Shown piece by piece: positions 1 to 7,096 of a stretch of DNA of 19,832 nucleotides; within the stretch, counting starts at the first letter, position 1, and each line of letters opens with the position of its first letter. The position numbers and the translations under genes are program-made. Under the pieces are notes generated by a model, which had not been told where the DNA came from, did not search any database, and saw nothing but the letters and a program-made list of their open reading frames with translations. The DNA is from JAWLFI01 sp964627995 (GTDB lineage Bacteria; Bacteroidota; Bacteroidia; Chitinophagales; Saprospiraceae): NCBI GenBank assembly GCA_964627995.1, contig CAZVLN010000040.1, positions 1 to 19,832 on the forward strand, written 5' to 3'.

Positions 1-70
1 ATTAGCCATTAGCCATTAGCCATTAGCCATTAGCCATTAGCCATTAGCCATTAGCCATTAGCCATTAGCC
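1..70. repeat. Heptanucleotide tandem repeat, 10 copies of ATTAGCC
   Basis: Ten uninterrupted perfect copies of the 7-bp unit ATTAGCC run from the first base of the window to position 70, so the array may continue beyond the edge. No reading frame uses it. A perfect short array like this is prone to slipped-strand length change, and it is followed by other repeats and hairpins in the same non-coding stretch. Confidence 0.97.
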
Positions 71-140
71 AAAATTAACCACCTCGTTCTGCGGGAAAGT
101 GTTGAGATAAAAAGTCGTTTAATGGTTAAGGCGTTCTTCG

Positions 141-169
141 ACCAACAAAGCACAGCGTGCGTAGTTGGT
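141..169. repeat. Symmetric imperfect palindrome (hairpin)
   Basis: Outer arms ACCAAC (141-146) and GTTGGT (164-169) pair perfectly. Inner arms GCAC (150-153) and GTGC (157-160) pair perfectly around the triloop AGC. The two helices are separated by a symmetric 3x3 internal loop. The form resembles dispersed extragenic palindromes. It is not followed by a T-tract on either strand, so it is not a standard terminator. Confidence 0.6.
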
Positions 170-202
170 TATTGTTTAATCGAACGAATAGAAACGATTT
201 AA

Positions 203-260
203 CAATTCAACATTACATCAATTCAACATTACATCAATTCAACATTACATCAATTCAACA
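203..260. repeat. 16-bp tandem repeat, about 3.6 copies
   Basis: The unit AATTCAACATTACATC occurs at 204-219, 220-235 and 236-251, followed by a partial copy AATTCAACA at 252-260. The full copies are identical, suggesting recent duplication or ongoing slippage. The array lies in the same non-coding region as the heptamer array and the GC-rich hairpins and overlaps no credible gene. Confidence 0.95.
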
Positions 261-272
261 AATAAACGGTAA

Positions 273-414
273 ACCCTATTCCGGGTGAGGGATAGTAGGG
301 GCCGGCCGTGAAACGGCCGGGTCCGAGGATCGCCTTTGGCGAGCTCGAGGACGGAACCCCCGCATAGCCCGACCCTCGAGGTCTGCCGAAGGCAGAACCT
401 CGGGGGGCACCCCC
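273..414. other. GC-rich structured intergenic element with three strong stem-loops
   Basis: This block is much richer in G+C than its AT-rich flanks. Stem-loop 1 (302-320): CCGGCCGT and ACGGCCGG form 8 perfect pairs around a GAA triloop. Stem-loop 2 (324-347): CGAG/CTCG outside, TCGCC/GGCGA inside, TTT loop. Stem-loop 3 (373-406): about 15 pairs around a GAA loop, with one bulged A at 397. A weaker helix is possible between 274-278 and 296-300. The block ends about 35 bases past the stop of the minus-strand glycosyltransferase, but there is no T-tract after stem-loop 3 on that strand. It could be a structured RNA, an extragenic palindromic repeat cluster, or a remnant of a mobile element; the sequence alone does not decide. 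Confidence 0.55.
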
Positions 415-449
415 AAATCAAATATTAAGGCCATGTATGATACGCTAAA

Positions 450-1643
450 TTACTCTCGGTCATCTACACCCCACAATTTCCAAAAGCGATCCGACTCGCC
501 CCATTTGCGAAGTTGCTCGAGCGCGCTTTCTATAGAATCCGGATAGGGTTGCTGACGATCCTGAAAATACATCTGTAAGGCGGTTTCAATAGGAATGTCA
601 GGATGAACCTGTTCCCGAAGAAAATGCATCAGTTTCATAAAACGAAACGGATGAAACCAGCGGAAAATACGCTCCTGAAAAGCTGCCCTGGACTTGGTGT
701 GAATGGCGGTCTCCTCCCAATGTCGAACTAACCCTTGCGCATCGAAAAAAGGCCGTGTAGGTTCGGGTAGGCTAGACCACATATCCGCACTATTCGTTCT
801 AGCTGCTGATAGTGTTGTAACCACTTTCTCCAAAATGGGAACATTAGCGTAATGATAGCTGGTCTGCTCTTTGGTCTCGAGATATTCGCTCATCGCCCGA
901 CCGGTACCAAAAGGAACCCGATCCGATATGCGATTAGAGGGAAATACGCGTGAATTTGTAGCATGGGCCACAGTTCCATTCAACTGACACTTTTGCAAAA
1001 AATAAAAGTCCTCCCCTGCTTTACGCTGGTTCATACCTCCAATTTTCTGATAAAAATCAGCGCGAGCACTCAGACAGGAACCTATGGGCTGCATGGCATG
1101 AGGATATCCAACCCTATACTGTATATGACAGTAATACCTCAAATGAGCTTCATATTCCAAAATGGCCCGATTGAGTACATCGTGTTCATCATGTGTGCTA
1201 TGCTCAAATTGCATCACAGCAGCATCAATTTCAGCACAAGAATACACTTCGGACCAGGCTTTTAAATAATCACTGCGAACCCGGCAATCGCCATCCAAAC
1301 AAACCAAAATGTGATTTCGGTCGAAACCCCTTTCGGCCCCAGCAGTATCCATCCCAAATTTACGCGCATAACCCACGCCAGCTTTTTTGGCAGGAATGTG
1401 CGGTAGGTACATCACCTCTAATGGGAAAGAAAACTGCAAGTTTTTAAATGCAATCTCCTGTTGTTCATGATAGCTATACGTTTCAACGGTGTCGCGCGCA
1501 CCGTCATTGAGAATGATAAACACCTTGGTGGGAACCGAATGAAAATGATTGGCTTTTTCCAGATCAGCCAAGGTGGACTTTAAATCGGGCTCACGGTGGG
1601 CCGGAATAATGATACTGATCTTAAAATTATGGCTGCTCTTCAT
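450..1643 (-). CDS. Family 2 glycosyltransferase (GT-A fold), acceptor unknown
   Basis: A 397-residue protein with the N-terminal nucleotide-sugar fold of GT2 enzymes: SIIIPAHREPDL at residues 10-21, NDG at 46-48, and the metal-binding DxD equivalent in LVCLDGDCRV, with DGD at 117-119. A later GED (210-212, in RKAGEDFYF) fits the catalytic-base motif common in this family. There is no signal peptide and no obvious membrane segment, so it probably works in the cytoplasm or at the inner face of the membrane. The stretch around 160-200 (RYRVG-like, then PIGSCLSARADFY) is typical of acceptor-loop regions. No polysaccharide-locus genes flank it, so the product cannot be named. The ATG at 1641-1643 has no Shine-Dalgarno sequence. 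It is 138 bp downstream of the PorE-like gene and probably transcribed separately. The family call is secure; the specific role is unknown. Confidence 0.85.
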   Translation of the reverse strand: MKSSHNFKISIIIPAHREPDLKSTLADLEKANHFHSVPTKVFIILNDGARDTVETYSYHEQQEIAFKNLQFSFPLEVMYLPHIPAKKAGVGYARKFGMDTAGAERGFDRNHILVCLDGDCRVRSDYLKAWSEVYSCAEIDAAVMQFEHSTHDEHDVLNRAILEYEAHLRYYCHIQYRVGYPHAMQPIGSCLSARADFYQKIGGMNQRKAGEDFYFLQKCQLNGTVAHATNSRVFPSNRISDRVPFGTGRAMSEYLETKEQTSYHYANVPILEKVVTTLSAARTNSADMWSSLPEPTRPFFDAQGLVRHWEETAIHTKSRAAFQERIFRWFHPFRFMKLMHFLREQVHPDIPIETALQMYFQDRQQPYPDSIESALEQLRKWGESDRFWKLWGVDDRE

Positions 1644-1781
1644 TGGGGAAGCTAAATAAATAAAAAATAATCATAACACCGCTATCAAATTGATTCCCTG
1701 ATCTTATATGGGCTTTAGATTCAGTGTAATATAGAACACCTTAGGATGAAGCTAACAAAGTAGCCGCTCGAAGCCCTATAC

Positions 1782-3740
1782 TTACGATTCAGATAGAATG
1801 GTGAAAGACGTTCTTCTATTCTTCTGATACTCCTCTTCGGTACACAATTCGCACAAGCAGTCGACAGCCGGTGCGCTTTCACCATACCCCTTAGCACGTA
1901 ATCTATCCCTGGCGATACCCTGTTGAACCAGGTAATCCACAGCGGATTGGGCACGTGCTTGAGACAGGTTTAAATTGTAATCCTCTTCTCCTCGACAATC
2001 CGTATGGGAATTCAATTGAATGGTCAAATTGGGATTGTCCGCAAGCAGTTGAGACAAGGTATCTAAAACTCGAGCTGCGTCGGGTCTGATATTGGCTTTA
2101 TCAAAGTCGTAATAAATGTTCTCCAAAACAATTTCGGTATCCAAAATCTTTTGAGGTAAAACGATCTCAACGAGGTAGACTTCGTCTTCATTCCCAGATA
2201 AACCTACTGAGGAAAAGGTTTTTGACTTATTCAAAAAACCGTCGGCGGAAGCCATAATGAAATACGACTGATTCGGCTTGAGATCAAATTCATAGGCTCC
2301 GCGGAAATTGGTTTTTGCCTGGCGGATTTGCCCATCTACTACAATGTCTAACTGAGCATCAGAGAGTGCTTTGCGTTCTATTATTCCACTATTGGGATCC
2401 TGGGGCTTGCGATAAACTTCCCCTTTTACCCGAACCTCTAGAGCAATATTAAAAGGACTATCCTCCGCAACACTGTCTGGTTCCAATCGCTGACGTGAGA
2501 ATAGGTAAATATCATCCGATCCTTCCCGAGCGCTCACAAAATATCCGGATTGCTTTGAATTGCTGAGAGTTTGAGGTAAAAACGACATGTCATCTGCCCC
2601 TGAATTGATGGGATGAGGAAGGGGCGCAGGTGGTAACCAACCGAGCTGCGGATGAAAATGAGTCCGAAAAATATCTAAACCTCCATACCCGATCCGGTAA
2701 TCAGATGAAAAATACAGGGTATCTTGATCTAAGGTAGGAAAAACTTCTCGGCCAAAAGTATTGATCCGACTCCCCAAATTACTTGGCTGCCCCCACTTCA
2801 GATCATGATATTTGACTTCCCATAAATCAAAAGTTCCTATATTATCGGGATGGTCAGAACTGAAATATAATGCTTTCCCATCAGCGCTAAATACTGGATG
2901 TATGTAGTTCACTTCAGGAAGTGTAAAGGGCAGTAAGCGGGGTGTAGACCACCGACCATCAAGCTTTGCACTGTAGTAAAGTTGACAATAATAGTCATAG
3001 TGCATATCGGAAGGAGAACATCTAGTAAACACCAGCTCCAGACCATTCGGATGAAAAGTCAAGCCAGATTCATTTTTATCCGTATTTAAAGGAATAGATA
3101 GAGGTAGTACCGGCCCGGCTGGAAGTGCGGATTCATAAATGTCTGTAAATTTCTGTCCCGTCCACTTATACAGTTCATCTCCGGTGCTCTCTCTACGATC
3201 GGAAGTGAAATACAAAATATCCTTATAAATTTGGATGCCATAATCTCTATGGGGAGAATTGAAGTTCCATGGTTCTAAGTTTACTAATTCCTTTTGACTT
3301 GCTGCTAAGCGTTTTTGTATGATTTGATTTTCAACCAGCGCTTTGCGATACCTTTCATTTGTCGGCTCCTGTCGGTAAAGTTGCTGAAAAACATCACGGG
3401 AAACCTCATAACGCTCCAAACGCATGAGAGCTACACCAGACTTATACAAAGCTTCACGACCAAAACCCAGATCAAAGGACTTCTCATACCAATACAAAGC
3501 CTCATCCCAATCATTCATTTCCTCTTGTGCCTGACCAATGAGATAAGCTTTTCGGGCTTTGGCATCAGGGTAAGAAGCTTTTTGCATCTCATCTTTCAAC
3601 ATTTGAGCGGCTAAATAATACTGCTTGTACTCTAAAGCCATCTCACCAGACTCGATTTTTTGGGTAGTCGTACAGCCTTGAAAAAGCATAAAGCTGAGAC
3701 AAATTAGAAGAATCCCGAAAAGAAAGCGAACCATCATCAT
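1782..3740 (-). CDS. porE: PorE-like OmpA-family lipoprotein (T9SS peptidoglycan anchor candidate)
   Basis: I take the start at one of three consecutive ATGs (3740, 3737, 3734). The frame runs open to 3782, but that longer start lies inside a terminator hairpin and puts a polar extension before the signal peptide. The 652-residue product has a type II signal peptide ending in LFQGC, with lipobox Cys at about 23. TPR-like helices follow at about 30-130, PD40 propeller repeats (YFTSDR, YFSSD) at 165-415, a carboxypeptidase-regulatory-like beta domain at 434-530, and an OmpA peptidoglycan-binding domain at 538-650 with NSHTDCRG at about 577-584. This order matches PorE (P. gingivalis PG1058, about 670 residues), an outer-membrane lipoprotein tying the type IX machinery to peptidoglycan. 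The Cys-rich CTEEEY..NRR near the end is usual in this family. Bacteroidota carry several paralogues of this architecture, so the exact orthology is probable rather than proven. Two T9SS clients elsewhere in the window fit the assignment. Confidence 0.7.
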   Translation of the reverse strand: MMMVRFLFGILLICLSFMLFQGCTTTQKIESGEMALEYKQYYLAAQMLKDEMQKASYPDAKARKAYLIGQAQEEMNDWDEALYWYEKSFDLGFGREALYKSGVALMRLERYEVSRDVFQQLYRQEPTNERYRKALVENQIIQKRLAASQKELVNLEPWNFNSPHRDYGIQIYKDILYFTSDRRESTGDELYKWTGQKFTDIYESALPAGPVLPLSIPLNTDKNESGLTFHPNGLELVFTRCSPSDMHYDYYCQLYYSAKLDGRWSTPRLLPFTLPEVNYIHPVFSADGKALYFSSDHPDNIGTFDLWEVKYHDLKWGQPSNLGSRINTFGREVFPTLDQDTLYFSSDYRIGYGGLDIFRTHFHPQLGWLPPAPLPHPINSGADDMSFLPQTLSNSKQSGYFVSAREGSDDIYLFSRQRLEPDSVAEDSPFNIALEVRVKGEVYRKPQDPNSGIIERKALSDAQLDIVVDGQIRQAKTNFRGAYEFDLKPNQSYFIMASADGFLNKSKTFSSVGLSGNEDEVYLVEIVLPQKILDTEIVLENIYYDFDKANIRPDAARVLDTLSQLLADNPNLTIQLNSHTDCRGEEDYNLNLSQARAQSAVDYLVQQGIARDRLRAKGYGESAPAVDCLCELCTEEEYQKNRRTSFTILSES

Positions 3741-3741
3741 G

Positions 3742-3749
3742 GAAATATA
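3742..3749 (-). promoter_or_regulatory. Possible -7 box of the PorE-like gene (TATATTTC)
   Basis: On the minus strand TATATTTC differs only in the last base from the Bacteroidota consensus TAnnTTTG. It ends one base before the first of three ATGs, so a start about 6-8 bases downstream would fall on the third ATG (3734). No clear -33 TTG is seen because the upstream sequence is the terminator hairpin. Tentative. Confidence 0.3.
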
Positions 3750-3752
3750 ACG

Positions 3753-3790
3753 AAAAAAGGGTGTACTACTGTTGCAGCACACCCTTTTTT
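3753..3790 (-). terminator. Intrinsic terminator after secDF, bidirectional in form
   Basis: AAAAAAGGGTGT (3753-3764) pairs perfectly with ACACCCTTTTTT (3779-3790). A small CTG/CAG helix (3769-3771 with 3775-3777) can form inside the loop. The T-rich arm follows the GC core on both strands. It begins 19 bases after the secDF stop codon and ends 12 bases before the first ATG of the PorE-like gene, so it lies where that gene's leader would be. Confidence 0.88.
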
Positions 3791-3809
3791 TATTTTATTT
3801 CAAACACGA

Positions 3810-6800
3810 TTAAGCCTGTGTCTGCGACCGCTGCTTTGCCGTCTGACTTGATCGGCCACCAGATAGTTCCGGTGTCAAATCGGCCATAATAGGTGAAGCT
3901 ACAAAGACAGAAGAATACGTACCTACAACTACACCGACAACCAATGCAAAGGCAAATCCTTTAATACTCGTACCACCAAAAATGAACAAGATGGTAACTA
4001 CTAATAGTGTAGTCAATGAAGTAATAACTGTTCTACTAATCGTACTATTAATAGCCATGTTAACTACTTCTGTTTTAGATCTACTCGTATACGTATTGCC
4101 AAATTCCCGAATCCGGTCAAATACAACCACCGTATCATTGATTGAATAACCAATGACAGTCAAAAGGGCAGCGATAAAGGCCTGATCGATTTCTAAAGAA
4201 AACGGTAGCCATCCATATCCTAAAGAGAATATAGCTAATAACACCAGTGTATCGTGAAATAAGGCTGCCACCGCTCCCATACTGTATTGCCATCTGCTAA
4301 ATCGGATGAAAATGTACAAGAATATTAATAACAGGGAGAATACAGTAGCATAATAAGAACTCGTGACTATATCCTCTGCAATAATAGGCCCCACCTTACT
4401 AAAACTCGTTACGTGAGTACCACTTACATCGGAACGCTTAAAACGCTCGTACTCCAGGTTTCCGCCAACCATACCATTGATACCTTCGTGAAGCAAACTC
4501 ATCACTTCATTATCGATGTCGTCTCCCGATTCGTCGATGCCATAAGCCGTAGTAATGTTGTATGTATTTCGAGTATCTACAGCCTTCACTACAGGCATTT
4601 CTCCATAGACCTCTTCCAAATTTTCACGAAGCGCCTGAGCATCGACTTCCACTTCCTCTGCAAATTGAACGTTATAGGAATATCCTCCTTTGAAGTCTAC
4701 ACCCAGTTCAAATCCTCTTGCAAAGAAGGATCCAATACCTGCAAGGATTACCAAGCTGGATATGATATATCCGATTTTGCGTTTCCCTAACCAATCTACT
4801 TGAGGATTTGTAAAAAACCCACTTGAAAAACTAGTTTGTAAAGTGAGGTTTTTGTCCTTGGCCAACCACCAATCTATAACAAGACGAGAGAAAAGAACGG
4901 CTGTTATAATGGTAGAAATTACACCAATAATTAAGACTACGGCAAACCCTTTAATCGGGCCTAGTCCAAAATAAGCAAGAACAACCGCTACCAAAATTGT
5001 GGTTACGTTCGCATCGATAATAGCTGAATACGAATATTTAAAACCATTGGATACAGCCAATTTTAATCCTTTGCCTTCTCTAAGTTCTTCACGTATACGC
5101 TCAAAGATGATCACGTTGGCATCTACGGCCATACCTATTGTTAATACCACCCCGGCGATACCTGGTAATGTAAGAACCGTTCCATAAGAGGATAATGCAC
5201 CAAATATGAAAAATAGGTTAGCAAATAGGCATAGGATGGAAACCACCCCACTACCGCCGTAGTAAATGATCATGAAAACCAATACCAAGAAAAATCCAAT
5301 AAATAGGGAGTACATAGACTTTCTAATATTATCGGCTCCTAAACTGGGACCGACTACGGACTCCTGAATAATGATGGTTTCTGCTGGTAGTTTTCCGATC
5401 TGTAGAATATTAGCCAAATCCTGGCCTTCCTGAATCGAAAAGTCACCTGTAATTTGGCTATTACCGGATACTATCGGCACATTCACACGTGGGGCACTTA
5501 CCACTTCATCGTCGAGCACAATCGCGATTTCTCTGTTATTATCTTGCGCGGCCTTGGTAGTCATATTAGCCCATTTCCGAGCTCCTTCCTGATCCATGGA
5601 AATAGATACAGCCACTTGACCTGATGTTGGATCAGGGTTAGATCTTGCCACCGTAATGTGATCGCCCTCTAAAGGTGGTTTGTTCGGACCACGAGGCATC
5701 TTTATTGCGTAAAGTTGATAGTTTTTAGTTAATAGACCTGTCTCGAAGTCTCGCACCGGGTCGGCAGACCAACGAAATCCTATATCACGAGGAAAAAGGC
5801 TTTTTATATCGGGCTGTTCAAGCATGTCCATCACAGCATCTCGTTGGTTGTCCCGAGCTTGACCCATTACAGCGAGCGGCATTATAACGCCCTGCTCAGT
5901 AATACTATTTAACGTAAACTTTTCGAACAGTGGCCCCAATTGGGCCTCTAAATCTGATCGTAAATCATCGGTATCATCAGCAAGCAAGTTATCTATATCG
6001 GAAACTTCGCCTGAATCTGAAGCTAATGTTTCAGTGGAATCAACCATCGCTGATTCCGCTTCCTCGACCTCACTGGATGAATCAACTGAATCAACACTTT
6101 CCGGATTATTCGCTTCCTGTTGCTTTCGCAGTTTTTCATTGGCAGCCATAAACGCTCGTTGGATGCCGTCATCATTAAAACGGTATACGTCCCAAAACTC
6201 AAGCTTGGCTGTGGCTTGCAAATATGAGCGAGCACGTTCTCGGTTATCTACACCAGGCAATTCAACAAGTATTAAATCGCGGCCCTCATCTAATGAAACA
6301 TTAGGCTGTGTAACACCAAATTTGTCAATCCGATCCTTTAAGCGCTTAAAGGTCAAGTCTACAGTTTCATCAGCCCGATCTCTCAAGATGCTAATAACCT
6401 CGGAATTGGATGTTTCAAAGTTTATATCTTCTCTGAGTGATGCGTTCCGAGCAAATATCCGCGCTAACTTATCATCCGGAGCTACCTCCGCAAAGGCTTC
6501 ACCAAACAAAGTAATGTAGTCAGATTGCGTAGCACTCATTCGCTCGCTGGCCATCTCAAGCGCTTTACGGAAATCAGGATCTTTGTTCTCGTCTGCTAAT
6601 GTCAGCAAGAAACTCTGAAGGTCTACTTGTAAAACAACACTCATCCCTCCTTTTAAATCTAGGCCTAATGCCAATTGCTGAGATTTCAACTCATTGTAAG
6701 TAAACTCCTTTAATAGTGGAACTTTTACAATAACTTCATCTGAGATAGAATCCAGATAACTTGAGCGTGCTTCGCTATATCGTTGTTGATAAGCTAATTC

Positions 6801-6944
6801 ATCTTCAATTCCCTCAGCCTGCTGTGTAGCATATTCTTCTGCATCATCTTCTACGCCTCGAGTAGGCAAGAGATACATGTATTGAATGGCACAAACGATC
6901 GTGAGGATCACTAAAAAGAACTTAATAATACCCTTTCCCTGCAT
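3810..6944 (-). CDS. secDF: Fused protein translocase subunit SecDF
   Basis: A 1044-residue fusion of SecD and SecF, the inner-membrane RND-type subunits that use the proton motive force to pull Sec substrates into the periplasm. SecD half: first membrane helix at about 6-26, LGLDLKGGM at 93-101, periplasmic P1 region to about 530, helices from about 541, and MAVDANVIIFERIREE at 605-620 (conserved D4 motif with the proton-relay Asp). SecF half: helix at about 724-743, LGVDFKGGY at 747-755, and GYSINDTVVVFDRIREF at 932-948. Fusions of about 1000 residues are usual in Bacteroidota. Residues 283-328 are an unusual Ser/Asp/Glu-rich insert in the periplasmic part, and the C-terminus is a polar Gly/Ser/Gln tail. 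The ATG at 6942-6944 is followed directly by a basic residue and the first helix, and a TATATTTG box lies upstream. A strong terminator follows the stop. Confidence 0.97.
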   Translation of the reverse strand: MQGKGIIKFFLVILTIVCAIQYMYLLPTRGVEDDAEEYATQQAEGIEDELAYQQRYSEARSSYLDSISDEVIVKVPLLKEFTYNELKSQQLALGLDLKGGMSVVLQVDLQSFLLTLADENKDPDFRKALEMASERMSATQSDYITLFGEAFAEVAPDDKLARIFARNASLREDINFETSNSEVISILRDRADETVDLTFKRLKDRIDKFGVTQPNVSLDEGRDLILVELPGVDNRERARSYLQATAKLEFWDVYRFNDDGIQRAFMAANEKLRKQQEANNPESVDSVDSSSEVEEAESAMVDSTETLASDSGEVSDIDNLLADDTDDLRSDLEAQLGPLFEKFTLNSITEQGVIMPLAVMGQARDNQRDAVMDMLEQPDIKSLFPRDIGFRWSADPVRDFETGLLTKNYQLYAIKMPRGPNKPPLEGDHITVARSNPDPTSGQVAVSISMDQEGARKWANMTTKAAQDNNREIAIVLDDEVVSAPRVNVPIVSGNSQITGDFSIQEGQDLANILQIGKLPAETIIIQESVVGPSLGADNIRKSMYSLFIGFFLVLVFMIIYYGGSGVVSILCLFANLFFIFGALSSYGTVLTLPGIAGVVLTIGMAVDANVIIFERIREELREGKGLKLAVSNGFKYSYSAIIDANVTTILVAVVLAYFGLGPIKGFAVVLIIGVISTIITAVLFSRLVIDWWLAKDKNLTLQTSFSSGFFTNPQVDWLGKRKIGYIISSLVILAGIGSFFARGFELGVDFKGGYSYNVQFAEEVEVDAQALRENLEEVYGEMPVVKAVDTRNTYNITTAYGIDESGDDIDNEVMSLLHEGINGMVGGNLEYERFKRSDVSGTHVTSFSKVGPIIAEDIVTSSYYATVFSLLLIFLYIFIRFSRWQYSMGAVAALFHDTLVLLAIFSLGYGWLPFSLEIDQAFIAALLTVIGYSINDTVVVFDRIREFGNTYTSRSKTEVVNMAINSTISRTVITSLTTLLVVTILFIFGGTSIKGFAFALVVGVVVGTYSSVFVASPIMADLTPELSGGRSSQTAKQRSQTQA

Positions 6945-6988
6945 AATTTATGTACTTCTAATTCTGGTATAGGTTACGTTAAACGCCG

Positions 6989-6996
6989 CAAATATA
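6989..6996 (-). promoter_or_regulatory. Probable -7 box of the secDF promoter (TATATTTG)
   Basis: TATATTTG on the minus strand is a perfect match to the Bacteroidota -7 consensus TAnnTTTG, 44 bases before the secDF ATG. It implies a leader of roughly 35-40 bases. No TTG is seen at 17-23 bases upstream, so the -33 element is weak or absent. Confidence 0.5.
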
Positions 6997-7096
6997 AGTG
7001 AATTATTTACATTTAGTTAATTCTTATTTGTTTTCTCTCAGATGATAAAACCCATCCTGAGTTTCTCGGCGGAAATAGAACAAAAATAGTCCATTT

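Noticed and set aside
1..260. CRISPR array
   Set aside because: The repeats are contiguous (7-bp and 16-bp units) with no unique spacers, and no cas genes are present.
373..406. Terminator of the glycosyltransferase gene
   Set aside because: The stem-loop is strong and downstream of the stop, but read on the minus strand it is followed by GC-rich sequence rather than T residues.
1721..1954. 77-codon minus-strand frame overlapping the end of the PorE-like gene
   Set aside because: Shadow of the OmpA-domain codons in another frame; it has no start context and no recognisable protein features.
3741..3782. Longer N-terminus for the PorE-like lipoprotein starting at 3782
   Set aside because: It adds 14 polar residues before the signal peptide, and its codons lie in the arm and loop of a strong terminator hairpin. 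The ATG cluster at 3734-3740 directly precedes a normal lipoprotein signal sequence.
6034..6519. 161-codon open frame antisense to secDF
   Set aside because: It lies wholly inside the conserved SecDF frame on the other strand. Its serine-rich translation mirrors the acidic/Ser insert and has no domain pattern.
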